DNA from: DASRBO01 sp035653595
GTDB taxonomy: Bacteria > Actinomycetota > Acidimicrobiia > Acidimicrobiales > JAJPHE01
Direction: 5' to 3'
Assembly: GCA_035653595.1 (NCBI GenBank)
Contig: DASRBO010000126.1
Location: 1 to 48,209 of the forward strand
Length of the DNA stretch: 48,209 nucleotides
Shown: positions 33,402-42,047 of the stretch, in pieces
Numbering within the stretch: position 1 is the first letter of the stretch
Layout: the number at the start of each line of letters is the position of its first letter
Notes under the pieces: model-generated
Told to the model about the DNA's origin: nothing
The model's input: only the letters and a program-made list of their open reading frames with translations
Database searches by the model: none
Translations under genes and position numbers: made by a program

Positions 33402-36107
33402 ATGGTGCAGACCCGGCCCCCCAAGACGCTGCGGTCCGTCCGCCCCGGGGAGGGGGCCTCCTCCGCCCCGGCCCCGACCGGTCCGGCCGGGGGCCTGGGG
33501 CGCCTGGGCGAGGCGGTGGGCCGACGCCGGCGCGTGGTGCTCGGCCTCGCCGGCGCCTTCGTGGTGGCGGCCGCCGCCCTGGGCCTGGGAGTGCAGTCCC
33601 ACCTGTCCCAGGGCGGCTTCGACTCCTCGGCCGAGCCCTCGGTGCGGGCCGCCGCCCTCCTCCAGTCCCGCTTCGGGGCGGCCGCCGCCAACCTCGTCGC
33701 CCTGGTGCGGACCCGCTCGGGCACGGTCGACTCGCCGGCGGGGCGCGCCGCCGGCCTGGCCCTCACCCGCCGGCTGGCGGCGGCGCCCCATGTCGAGCAG
33801 GTGCGCAGCTACTGGAGCCTGGACTCGCTGCCGGCCCTACGGGCCGACGAGGCCCTGATCGTGGCCACCATCGAGGGCGACCAGGACCAGGTCGTGCGGC
33901 GGGAGCCGGCGGCGGCGGCCGCCCTGACCCATCCACCGGCGGCGGTGACGGTCGAGGTGGGCGGCTTCGGGCCGGCCTTCAACGAGGTCAACACCGTGGT
34001 CGAGCACGACCTGGCGCGCTCCGAGGCGGTGGCGGTGCCGCTCACCATGCTGCTGCTGCTCTTCGTCTTCGGCTCGGCGGTGTCGGCCGCCCTGCCCATG
34101 GTGGTGGCGGGGGCGGCCGTCACCGGCACCATGGCGGCGCTGCGCGTCATCACCAGCTTCACCCCGGTGTCGGTCTTCGCCATCAACCTCACCACCGCCC
34201 TGGGCCTGGGCCTGGCCATCGACTACAGCCTGTTCATGGTGGCCCGCTTCCGCGAGGAGCTGGCCGACGGGCGCCCGGTGAGCGAGGCGGTGACCGCCAC
34301 GGTGGCCTCGGCCGGCCGCACCGTCGCCGGCAGCGCCCTCACCGTGGCCGCCGCCCTGTCGACCCTGTTCGTGTTCCCGGTCATGTTCCTACGGTCCTTC
34401 GCCATCGCCGGCCTGGTGGTGGCCCTCCTGTCCGGGCTGGCGGCGGTGGTCGTCCTGCCCGCCGTGCTCCTGACCCTCGGCCACCGGGTCAACCGCTTCA
34501 CGGTGTGGTCCCGCTCGGTGCGGCCCCCCGCCCAGGGGTTGTGGTCGGCCAGCGCCCGCCGGGTGATGCGCCGCCCGTGGGTGGCCCTGGTGGCCGGGGT
34601 GGCGGTGCTGGTGGTGCTGGGGACGCCCTTCCTGGGCGTGCGCCTGGGCTACTTCGACACCCGGGTGCTGACCCCGGCCAACCACGTCCGGGCCGTCACC
34701 GACCGCATCGCCGCCGACTTCGGCAACGGCCAGGCCGACGACCTGACCGTGGTGCCGGCGGCCGGGCACGCCCTCGGGGGCAGAGGCCTCGACGGCTACG
34801 CCGCCGCCCTTTCGCTGGTGTCCGGCGTGGCCCATGTCGACACCACGTCCGGCGTCTACATCCACGGGGTGCGCCGGCCGGCCCCCGCCGCCTACCTGGC
34901 CGGCTTCGGGGACCGGTCGGGCGCTGTCAACGGGAAGGGCAACGGATCGTCGTGGCTGGCCGTGGTGCCGACGGGCAACCCCATGTCACCGGCAGGGGTG
35001 AGCCTGGTCGACTCGGTCCGGGCGGTGCCGTCGCCGGCGCCGGTGCTGGTGGGCGGCCTGCCGGCCCAGTACGCCGACTCGACCGCCGTCATCCTCGGCC
35101 GGCTCCCGCTGGCCCTCGGCCTCATCGTGGTGGTGATGCTCGGGCTCCTCTTCGCCATCTTCCGCAGCGTGCTGGTGCCGGTGAAGGCGCTGGTGCTCAA
35201 CGTGCTTTCGCTGTCGGCCACCTTCGGGGCCATGGTGTGGGTGTTCCAGGAGGGCCATCTTTCCCACCTGCTCGGCTTCACACCGACCGGCAGCCTCATC
35301 GCCAGCATGCCGATCCTCATGTTCTGCGTCGCCTTCGGCCTGTCCATGGACTACGAGGTGTTCCTGGTCTCCCGCATCAAGGAGCACCACGACGCCGGCG
35401 CATCCGACGAGGAGGCGGTGGCCAGGGGGCTGCAGCAGTCGGGCCGGATCATCACCGCCGCCGCCCTGCTCATGAGCGTGGTGTTCATGAGCCTGGTGAC
35501 CGGCTCGATCAGCTTCATCAAGCTGTTCGGTCTGGGCCTCACCCTGGCCGTGCTCACCGACGCCTTCCTGATCCGGGGCGTTCTGGTGCCGGCGGTGATG
35601 AAGCTGGCCGGAGCGGCCAACTGGTGGGCCCCCCGACTGCGGGTCGGGCGCAGCGCCGATGCCAAGCTGGCCGTGCTGGCCGAGCTGGCCCCGTTCCGGT
35701 CGTGCTCACCGCGCGACCTGCGCCAGCTGGCCCGCTCCTCGGACATCCTCACCCTGCCTGCCCGCTCGCTGGTGGTGCGGGAGGGAGGCCGGGGCGACGC
35801 CTTCTACGTCATCGTCTCCGGCCACGCCAAGGTCACCCGGGGCGGGGAGCTGGTCGCCCGACTGGGGCCGGGCCAGTACTTCGGCGAGCTCGCCCTGCTC
35901 GGTCCCCAACCGAGGAACGCCACGGTCGGCGCCGTCACCGACCTCGAGTGCGTGATCATCGGCAAGCGGGCCTTCAGCGGCCTCATGGCCGAGCTGCCCG
36001 GCTTCGCCCGGGCGGTGCTGTCCGGCCTGGCCGAGCGGGTGCGGTGGGCCGACCAGCGCCTCTCCGGGGCCGCCCCCCATCGGGGCCCCACTCCCCTGCC
36101 CCGCTGA
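33402..36107 (+). CDS. MMPL/RND transporter fused to a cyclic-nucleotide-binding domain
   Basis: 901 residues. The first ~745 are an MMPL-family proton-driven exporter: signal-anchor helix at about 43-63, two large external loops, and two groups of five to six helices. Each core has the D-Y pair thought to carry protons (LGLAIDYSLFMVARF and FGLSMDYEVFLVSRI). From about residue 754 a Crp-type cyclic-nucleotide-binding domain follows (LAELAPFRSCSPRDLRQLA, VREGGRGDAFYVIVSG, FGELALLG at 827-834, Arg838 in PRNATVGA at the phosphate site). MMPL proteins normally export lipids or siderophores and lack this domain. ATG with AGGAGG six bases upstream. The promoter region carries palindromes. Confidence 0.92.
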   Translation: MVQTRPPKTLRSVRPGEGASSAPAPTGPAGGLGRLGEAVGRRRRVVLGLAGAFVVAAAALGLGVQSHLSQGGFDSSAEPSVRAAALLQSRFGAAAANLVALVRTRSGTVDSPAGRAAGLALTRRLAAAPHVEQVRSYWSLDSLPALRADEALIVATIEGDQDQVVRREPAAAAALTHPPAAVTVEVGGFGPAFNEVNTVVEHDLARSEAVAVPLTMLLLLFVFGSAVSAALPMVVAGAAVTGTMAALRVITSFTPVSVFAINLTTALGLGLAIDYSLFMVARFREELADGRPVSEAVTATVASAGRTVAGSALTVAAALSTLFVFPVMFLRSFAIAGLVVALLSGLAAVVVLPAVLLTLGHRVNRFTVWSRSVRPPAQGLWSASARRVMRRPWVALVAGVAVLVVLGTPFLGVRLGYFDTRVLTPANHVRAVTDRIAADFGNGQADDLTVVPAAGHALGGRGLDGYAAALSLVSGVAHVDTTSGVYIHGVRRPAPAAYLAGFGDRSGAVNGKGNGSSWLAVVPTGNPMSPAGVSLVDSVRAVPSPAPVLVGGLPAQYADSTAVILGRLPLALGLIVVVMLGLLFAIFRSVLVPVKALVLNVLSLSATFGAMVWVFQEGHLSHLLGFTPTGSLIASMPILMFCVAFGLSMDYEVFLVSRIKEHHDAGASDEEAVARGLQQSGRIITAAALLMSVVFMSLVTGSISFIKLFGLGLTLAVLTDAFLIRGVLVPAVMKLAGAANWWAPRLRVGRSADAKLAVLAELAPFRSCSPRDLRQLARSSDILTLPARSLVVREGGRGDAFYVIVSGHAKVTRGGELVARLGPGQYFGELALLGPQPRNATVGAVTDLECVIIGKRAFSGLMAELPGFARAVLSGLAERVRWADQRLSGAAPHRGPTPLPR

Positions 36108-36110
36108 CGC

Positions 36111-36124
36111 CGGTGCCGGCACCG
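36111..36124. promoter_or_regulatory. 14 bp perfect palindrome between MMPL and DUF1206 genes
   Basis: CGGTGCCGGCACCG lies three bases after the MMPL stop and 22 bases before the DUF1206 start. It may be an operator or form a small hairpin. A TAGATA hexamer six bases before the GTG at 36146 could be a weak -10 of a leaderless message, which would place this palindrome near a -35. Confidence 0.35.
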
Positions 36125-36145
36125 ACCCCTGGATAGATACAGGGC

Positions 36146-37000
36146 GTGCCGACACCGACCAAGGCCGCCCGTCGGTCAAAGCAGGCCGCCCGAGGGGCCC
36201 AGCACCAGGCCCGCCGGGCCAAGGGCCAGCCGACCGTCGCCCGCATCGCCCGGGCCAGCCTCGGGGCCCGGGCCGCCGTCTACGTGCTGCTGGCCGCCAT
36301 CACCGCCGAGCTGGCCGCCGGCGTCGGCGGGGGCGAGAAGGACACCGGGGTGGGGGCGGTGCAGGCCCTGGCCCGCCAGCCCGGAGGCCCGTTCCTCGTC
36401 GTCATCCTGGCCGTGGCCATGACCGCCTACGCCGCCTGGCGGTTCCTGCAGGCGGTGGCCGGCGACGACGGCGTGCCGTCCGGGCGGGAGACCGCCAAGA
36501 GGGTCGGATGGGCCGGCATCGGCCTGGCCTACGTCGCCCTGGCGGCGCGATCGGTGCTGGTGCTCTTCGGCCACCATCCGAGCCGGCGGGGAGCCTCGTC
36601 GTTGTCCAAGGCCATGCTGGGCATGGCCGGTGGGCGGGTGGTGCTGGTGGCCATCGGGCTGGCAGTGGCGGCCGGCGGCCTGAGCCTGGCCGTGTGGGCC
36701 GCCCTGCAGCGGTTCGAGACCTACATGCCCGACCGCCGGACACCGGATTGGGCGAACGTGGCCGAGCGGGTGAGCGCCACCTTCGGCAACGTCTGCCGGG
36801 GCCTGGTCTTCGCCGCCGTGGGCGCGTCGTTCATCGTCTCCGGAGCGCTCGGCACGGCCAAGGACGCCAAGGACACCGACCAGCTACTCCGCAGCCTCAT
36901 CAAGACTTCCTTCGGCCGGCCCGTCCTCGGCGTGGTCGCCCTCGGCTTCCTCGCCTTCGCCGGCAGCACCGTCCTGGAGGCCCTCTATCGCAAGATCTGA
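36146..37000 (+). CDS. DUF1206 membrane protein
   Basis: 284 residues with three repeats of a two-helix unit, as in DUF1206: LGARAAVYVLLAAITAEL with VILAVAMTAYAAWRFLQA; GWAGIGLAYVALAARSVL with VVLVAIGLAVAAGGLSLAV; and VCRGLVFAAVGASFIVSGA with VLGVVALGFLAFAGSTVL. The N-terminus is very basic (about 30 residues, Arg/Lys/Gln), facing the cytosol. The function is not known. Start is GTG; the neighbours (MMPL upstream, ABM-type protein downstream) give no clear clue. Confidence 0.85.
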   Translation: MPTPTKAARRSKQAARGAQHQARRAKGQPTVARIARASLGARAAVYVLLAAITAELAAGVGGGEKDTGVGAVQALARQPGGPFLVVILAVAMTAYAAWRFLQAVAGDDGVPSGRETAKRVGWAGIGLAYVALAARSVLVLFGHHPSRRGASSLSKAMLGMAGGRVVLVAIGLAVAAGGLSLAVWAALQRFETYMPDRRTPDWANVAERVSATFGNVCRGLVFAAVGASFIVSGALGTAKDAKDTDQLLRSLIKTSFGRPVLGVVALGFLAFAGSTVLEALYRKI

Positions 37001-37049
37001 GCGACGCCTATGGTGGCCGCGTCGCAGGCTCCGAACCGAGGAGGCCTCC

Positions 37050-37361
37050 ATGTGGGCACAGATGATCTGCAACCGCCTCAAGCCCGGGAAGGAGACTGAC
37101 CTGCCCCGGCTGTTCGAGCAGCTCAAGGCGACGGAGCAGGCGGGCTCGGGCCTGGTGCGGTCGACGACCTTCCGCGACCAGAACGACCCCAGCCGCGTCT
37201 TCACCCTGGTCGTGTTCGACAGCGAGGAGCAGGCCCGGGCCCGCGAGCGTGATCCACGCCGCCAGGAGGCGCTTTCGGCCGCACGGGCGACCATGGCCGA
37301 GGTGTTCGACGGCTCCCCCGAGTTCATCGACCTCACCGTCGTCAACGACTTCGCCCCGTAG
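37050..37361 (+). CDS. ABM-like (antibiotic biosynthesis monooxygenase fold) protein
   Basis: 103 residues with a ferredoxin-like fold pattern: MWAQMICNRLKPGKETDLPRLF, a helix, SGLVRSTTFRDQNDPSRVFTLVVFDSEEQA, a helix, and a closing strand FIDLTVVNDF. Proteins of this type bind small aromatic or haem-like molecules or act as cofactor-free monooxygenases; the catalytic residues are not identifiable. ATG with GAGGAGG five bases upstream. It stands between the DUF1206 and amidase genes, followed by a 76-base gap with repeated GGCGGT words. Confidence 0.75.
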   Translation: MWAQMICNRLKPGKETDLPRLFEQLKATEQAGSGLVRSTTFRDQNDPSRVFTLVVFDSEEQARARERDPRRQEALSAARATMAEVFDGSPEFIDLTVVNDFAP

Positions 37362-37437
37362 GCGGTGGGTGGTGGGCGGTAGGCGGTAAGTCGTCGCCGC
37401 CGTGCCGCCCGGCCGGGTGATGCGCGAGCCTGCGTGC

Positions 37438-38874
37438 ATGTCGATGGCCACCGCCGCCGAGCTGGCTGACGCCCTGGCCAGGGGCACGACCGACAGCCAG
37501 AGCATCATCCGTCGCTGCCTCGAACGGATCGAGGCGTTCGACGGCTACTTCGCCGCAATCCGGCTGGTCGCCCCCGACGCCATGGGCCAGGCGGCGGCCA
37601 GCGACGAGCACCGCCGGCAGGACCGGCCCCGCCGCCCGCTCGAGGGCATACCGGTGGTGATCAAGGACAACATCGACGTCGCCGGCCTTCCCACCACCGC
37701 CGGCGCCCTGGCCCTGGCCGACCGCCGTCCGGAGGGCGACGCCCCCCTCGTCTCGAGGCTGCGGGAGTCCGGGGCGGTCATCATCGCCAAGGCCAACCTG
37801 ACCGAGCTGGCCAACTTCATGACCGAGGGGATGCCGTCGGGCTACTCCTCGATCGGGGGTCAGGTCCTCAACCCCTACGACGTCTCCATCACCCCGGGTG
37901 GATCCAGCAGTGGCTCGGCAGCGGCTGTCGCCCTCGGGATGGCGCCGCTGGCCATAGGAACCGAGACCGACGGCTCGATCATCAACCCCGCCTCCCAGCA
38001 GAGCCTGGTCGGCTTCAAGCCCACCCTCGGCCTGGTCAGCCGGACCGGGGTGTTCCCCATATCGCCCAGCCAGGACACCGCCGGCCCCATGGCCACGACC
38101 GTGGCCGACGCCGCCGCCCTGCTGGCCGCCATCGCCGGACCGGATCCCGCCGACCCTGCCACCGCCGAGGCGGCGGCGGTCACCGACGAGCTGCGCCGGC
38201 TGGTGCTCGACCCCGACGTGCTCGGCACGGCCCGGCTGGTGGCCGTCGTCCAGCCCACCATGGACGAGCAGGCGTCGGGCGGCCCGGCGTCCGAGCACCT
38301 GGCCGCCCTGCGCCAGCACGGCGCCGTGGTCGGGGCGGCCAGCCTCCAGCAGCACAAGTGGGAGGAAGAGCTGACCGTGCTGCGCTACGAGTTCAGCCCG
38401 GCGATCGACGCCTACTTCCGGCGGGGCGGTCAGGGCTCGCAGCGCTCCCTGGCTGACATCCGGGCCTGGAACCTGGACCACGCCGAGGCGGCCCTCAAGT
38501 ACGGCCAGGTCACCGTCGACGCCGCCCTGGCCGTCGATCACGCCGCCGAGCGGGCCGCCTATGAGGAGACCCGACGTCGGAACCAGGCCCAGGCCATCGA
38601 CGCCATGGAGGAGGCCCTGGGCGGAGGCGATGCCCTGGTCTTCCGGGGGGACGCCGGCGCCACCTGGGCCGCCCGGGCGGGCTGGCCCAGCGTCACCGTG
38701 CCCGTGGGCTACAGCCGCCGCTCCCACCACCCCCGGGCCCTGACCCTGGTCTCGCGACGCTGGAGCGACTGCTACCTGCTTTCGCTGGCCGCCGGGGTGG
38801 AGAGGGCGTGCGGGCACCGCCGGCCGCCGGAGGAGATAAACCCGGCCGTGTTCTCCCGCCTGCCCACGCCCTGA
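37438..38874 (+). CDS. Amidase-signature family amidohydrolase
   Basis: 478 residues from the ATG at 37438 (an in-frame GTG at 37402 and the next ATG at 37444 are alternatives). The Ser-cisSer-Lys triad is complete: Lys in IPVVIKDNIDV, cis-Ser in PGGSSSGSAAAVALG and nucleophile Ser in IGTETDGSIINPAS. The amidase core continues through SQDTAGPMATTVADAAALLAA. It hydrolyses amides of unknown identity; it is not GatA because gatB/gatC are absent and the C-terminal half differs (EELTVLRYEFSPAIDAYF resembles stand-alone amidases). It converges on the sigma-factor fusion gene. Confidence 0.9.
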   Translation: MSMATAAELADALARGTTDSQSIIRRCLERIEAFDGYFAAIRLVAPDAMGQAAASDEHRRQDRPRRPLEGIPVVIKDNIDVAGLPTTAGALALADRRPEGDAPLVSRLRESGAVIIAKANLTELANFMTEGMPSGYSSIGGQVLNPYDVSITPGGSSSGSAAAVALGMAPLAIGTETDGSIINPASQQSLVGFKPTLGLVSRTGVFPISPSQDTAGPMATTVADAAALLAAIAGPDPADPATAEAAAVTDELRRLVLDPDVLGTARLVAVVQPTMDEQASGGPASEHLAALRQHGAVVGAASLQQHKWEEELTVLRYEFSPAIDAYFRRGGQGSQRSLADIRAWNLDHAEAALKYGQVTVDAALAVDHAAERAAYEETRRRNQAQAIDAMEEALGGGDALVFRGDAGATWAARAGWPSVTVPVGYSRRSHHPRALTLVSRRWSDCYLLSLAAGVERACGHRRPPEEINPAVFSRLPTP

Positions 38875-38892
38875 GGGGGCAAGGGCCGGCGA

Positions 38893-38916
38893 ACCGACCG
38901 GGGCCGCCCCGTCGGT
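38893..38916. terminator. Hairpin in the convergent gap after the amidase
   Basis: ACCGAC-(C)-GGGG pairs with CCCC-GTCGGT around a CCG loop, ten base pairs with one bulged C, in the 48-base gap between two convergent genes. There is no T-run. It is a likely shared transcription end. Confidence 0.5.
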
Positions 38917-38922
38917 CCGGGC

Positions 38923-40815
38923 TCAGGCCGGGGCCAGCCGGCCGCCGTACATAAGGTCCTGGGCCGCCCGGTCGCTGTGGCGCCCGGCCAGCAGGGCGGC
39001 GACGTCGTCGAGCAGCGCCTCGACCGGCACCGGCGCCGCCACCTGACCGAGGAAGGGCTCGCCGACCCGCAGCGGCTGGGTGAGGTAGGCGTCGACGCGC
39101 TCGGCGAGTGGGCCCCCGGCACGGAGGACCTGGCGGGCCCGGTCGGCGATGTCGCGGTGGCGATCGCTCGGGTAGCCGACGGTGCTCGACCGCTGCAGGT
39201 CCACGGCGGGCAGGAACCGGCGCCTAAGCCGTTCCGGGTCGAGCACGACCTGGGCGTCGAAGCCGGCCGGCGGCCGCTCCGGTGGCTCGCCGGCGCCGAA
39301 GCGGGGGGTGAGGAATATGGTCGTGAGGAAGGCCGGGTTGCCCTTGAGCCTCGGGAGGTAGGCCTCGAGGGCAGCGGTTCGGGCGGGGTGGTCGACCAGC
39401 ACGAGGGTCTGGGGAGACAGGACGGCGCGGCGCTCGGCGCCGGCGATGGCCGCCTCGAGCAGGGCCGCCTCGTCATCCACCGACAGATCGGGTGGTAGCA
39501 GGTTGACGGTGAAGCCAGCCTCGGCGAGCCCGGCCTCGTCCCGCAGGTGGGCCAGCTCGATGCGGTCGAGAAGGTCGCACTCGAAGCCCACCCAGGTGAT
39601 GCCGGCCGGGGCCAAGGCGGTGGCGATTTCGGCCAGGAGCACCTGCTGGCCCAGGCCGTAGGAGCCGTGCCAGCACACCAGGCCGCTGCGGGGGAGGGGG
39701 GCGAACAGGTCGAGGGCCTTGATCCCGACCGGCACGATCCCGCCGGCCGGGGCGGCCGAAGCGGGCCGGGCCGCCTCCGCCCACTGGCGGGCGGTGCGGC
39801 CGGTGCCGTCGGCCAGCTCGGGGTCGGCCCCGTGGGCGAGCAGCAGCTCGGCCAGGTCGTGGCGTCCCCGGCGGGCGGCCACGTGTAGCCCGGTGAGGCC
39901 GGGGCCGGCCTGCCGGTTGGGATCGGCCCCCGCCGCCAGCAGCCGGGCTACGACCTCGGTGTGCCCGTTGACGGTCGCCGCCCACAGAGGCGTCTCCCCC
40001 GTCTCGCATCCGCAGGGCCCGTCCACGGCCGCTCCCGCCGCCAGCAGGGCCTCGACGATCGCCAGGTGGCCGGCCTCCGCCGCCCGCACGAGGGGGGTGG
40101 CCCGGCGCGGAAAGACCAGGCCGGCGGCCCGTCCCTCGGCCACGTCCCAGGTCTCCTCCGCCTCGACCAGCGAGGCGTCGGCCCCGATCAGGGCCGTCAC
40201 CTCCTCGGCGTCGCCGCGGCGGATGGCGGCGTAGAGCAGGACCACGTTGGAGAACGCCGGTGTGCCCGAGGGCCGGCGGGAACCGAGGGTGGCTTCGACC
40301 ATGGGAAGGAGTCCTTTCAGACGGCGGCGGGCGTCGAACGCCCGCTTCTTGACGGTCGAGACGGGCACGGAGAGGAACTCGGCGATGGCGGCCTGGGGAT
40401 AACCGCCCAGGTAGGCCAGCGCCAGCACGGTTCGGTCGGCCGGGCGGAGCTGGCCCAGGGCGGCCCGGACCACTTCGGCATCGGTCCGGTCGGAGGAGGG
40501 GTCTTCCTCCCCGACCGGCTCCTGCACCAGCGGCCCGACCTGGGGCCGGCCGGCCCCGCCGACCCGGCGGGCGCAGGTCCTGGCCACCCGGAACAGCCAC
40601 GCCGGGAAGGCCTGGGGCTCCCTCAGCCCGCCCAGGGACCCGAGGGCGGTGACGAAGGCCTCCTGGGCGGCGTCGCGGGCCAGGTCGAGGTCGCCCAGGG
40701 CGCCAACGCACAGCGCCGTCACGACGTCCTGGAACTCGACCACCAGCCGCCCGAAGGCCTCGGCGTCGCCGGCCTGGGCCTGGCGGACCCAGTCGGCCAC
40801 CTCTTCCGTACTCAT
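38923..40815 (-). CDS. ECF sigma factor fused to ankyrin repeats and an F1-ATPase-beta-like domain
   Basis: 630 residues in three parts. Residues 10-85 are sigma region 2 (DAEAFGRLVVEFQDVV, ARDAAQEAFVTALGSL, FPAWLFRVARTCARR) and 115-168 region 4 (LRPADRTVLALAYLGGYPQA, STVKKRAFDARRRLKGL). Residues 190-351 hold four ankyrin repeats plus a partial fifth (for example ATPLVRAAEAGHLAIVEALL). Residues 358-627 follow the nucleotide-binding and C-terminal domains of F1-ATPase beta: VGIKALDLFAPL, then FDAQVVLDPERLRRRFLPAV, and ADRARQVL, YLTQPLRVGEPFLG, VEALLDDVAALLAGRHSD. The P-loop is degenerate (HGSYGLGQQ at 383-391, no Lys-Thr). A short ECF sigma factor is about 180 residues, so most of this protein is extension. 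No anti-sigma gene is adjacent. ATG with AGGGCGAG upstream. Confidence 0.85.
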   Translation of the reverse strand: MSTEEVADWVRQAQAGDAEAFGRLVVEFQDVVTALCVGALGDLDLARDAAQEAFVTALGSLGGLREPQAFPAWLFRVARTCARRVGGAGRPQVGPLVQEPVGEEDPSSDRTDAEVVRAALGQLRPADRTVLALAYLGGYPQAAIAEFLSVPVSTVKKRAFDARRRLKGLLPMVEATLGSRRPSGTPAFSNVVLLYAAIRRGDAEEVTALIGADASLVEAEETWDVAEGRAAGLVFPRRATPLVRAAEAGHLAIVEALLAAGAAVDGPCGCETGETPLWAATVNGHTEVVARLLAAGADPNRQAGPGLTGLHVAARRGRHDLAELLLAHGADPELADGTGRTARQWAEAARPASAAPAGGIVPVGIKALDLFAPLPRSGLVCWHGSYGLGQQVLLAEIATALAPAGITWVGFECDLLDRIELAHLRDEAGLAEAGFTVNLLPPDLSVDDEAALLEAAIAGAERRAVLSPQTLVLVDHPARTAALEAYLPRLKGNPAFLTTIFLTPRFGAGEPPERPPAGFDAQVVLDPERLRRRFLPAVDLQRSSTVGYPSDRHRDIADRARQVLRAGGPLAERVDAYLTQPLRVGEPFLGQVAAPVPVEALLDDVAALLAGRHSDRAAQDLMYGGRLAPA

Positions 40816-40957
40816 CTCGCCCTACAAGAGCCGGCCAAGGCCTAAGGGTTACCACCGGCCGGGCCCGAATCGGCCGCCGCCTCGACCCCGCCACAGGCCT
40901 GGGATCGCTCCAACCAGGACGAGCGTCGTGTGATCATCAGCCGGACTCGCCGACTCG

Positions 40958-41893
40958 TCACCTTCCGGAACTAGAGGGGTCCTCCGCCATCAGCGCGTCC
41001 CGAGCGGCCCGGATGGCGGCGGCCTGTTCCTCGGTCGGAGGCGGCAGCCTCAGCTGGAGCTCGTGGATGGCATTGACGATGATGCCCCCGACCAGGGCCC
41101 GCAGCTGGTGCTTGTGGTCGGCGGGCACCACATACCACGGCGCCCACGAGGTCGAGGTGGCCGTCAGCATGTCCTCGTAGGCGGCCAGGTAGTCGTCGAA
41201 GTAGGCCCGCTCGGCGACGTCGGACGCTGACAGCTTCCACTGCTTGTCCGGGTCGTCGATGCGCTGCAGGAAACGCCGGCGTTGCTCCTCCTTGGACACG
41301 TGGAGGAAGACCTTGACGATCTTGGTGCCGTCGCGGGCCAGGTGACGCTCGAAGGTGTTGATGTCCTCGTAACGGTCCTGCCACAGCCGCTTCCCCGCCT
41401 GCTGGCCGGGGGGAAGGCGTTCGGCCGTGAGCATCTCGGGGTGCACCCTCACCACGAGGACCTCCTCGTAGTAGGACCGGTTGAAGATGCCGATCCGTCC
41501 CCGGGCCGGTAGAGCACGGGCGCAGCGCCAGAGGATGTCGTGGTCAAGCTCATCTCTGGACGGCTGCTTGAAGGCCACGACCTCGCAGCCCTGCGGGTTG
41601 ACGCCCGACATGACGTGCTTGATGGTCCCGTCCTTGCCGGCAGCGTCCAACGCCTGGAATATCACCAGCAGCGCCCACCGGCCGGCGGCGTAGAGCAGCT
41701 CCTGGGCCGCCGCCAGCTCGGTCTTGAAGGCCTCCAGGTCACGGTCGGCGAGCTCCCGCGGCCCAGCCCCGACGCCGCCCTGGAGCCAATCGGTCCTCGT
41801 TGCCTCCGTGCTGCGCGCCGTCAGCTGGGCGGCACGGCCCGGCTGCACCCTGAGTTCGTCGATCACCTGCTCGGGTAGCTTCACGGGGACCAT
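40958..41893 (-). CDS. ppk2: Polyphosphate kinase 2 family
   Basis: 311 residues. Transfers phosphate between polyphosphate and nucleotides (AMP/ADP or GDP). Walker A with D-A-A-G-K-D-G-T (83-90) in ALDAAGKDGTIKHVMSGVNP, then GCEVVAFKQPS, Walker B region GRIGIFNRSYYEEVLVVRVH (133-151), and lid-type RRRFLQRIDDPDKQWKLS. The wording is closest to class III/II-type one-domain PPK2. ATG at 41893 on the minus strand, 154 bases after the ftsH stop and 142 bases before the sigma-fusion start, so it may share transcription with either neighbour. Cytosolic. Confidence 0.93.
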   Translation of the reverse strand: MVPVKLPEQVIDELRVQPGRAAQLTARSTEATRTDWLQGGVGAGPRELADRDLEAFKTELAAAQELLYAAGRWALLVIFQALDAAGKDGTIKHVMSGVNPQGCEVVAFKQPSRDELDHDILWRCARALPARGRIGIFNRSYYEEVLVVRVHPEMLTAERLPPGQQAGKRLWQDRYEDINTFERHLARDGTKIVKVFLHVSKEEQRRRFLQRIDDPDKQWKLSASDVAERAYFDDYLAAYEDMLTATSTSWAPWYVVPADHKHQLRALVGGIIVNAIHELQLRLPPPTEEQAAAIRAARDALMAEDPSSSGR

Positions 41894-42047
41894 CTTGGGC
41901 CCGCCCGGGGGTGGGAGATGCCAGGCCGAGGCCGGGGCCGGTTGCCGTCACTCCCCACCGGGTCCAGCTCGTAGCGGCGCTGAGCCCTGCCGCCGCCCGA
42001 TGCCGGGTTCACGATCAGGACCGGGTGACGTGCCCGGGACGACATGA

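Noticed and set aside
37362..37437. Repeated GGCGGT words before the amidase as a regulatory array
   Set aside because: Spacing is irregular and the words are common in such GC-rich DNA.
39069..39742. C-terminal domain of the sigma fusion as a Rho-like or KaiC-like ATPase
   Set aside because: The late segment YLTQPLRVGEPFLG and the LPAVD segment are specific to F1-beta, not Rho or KaiC.
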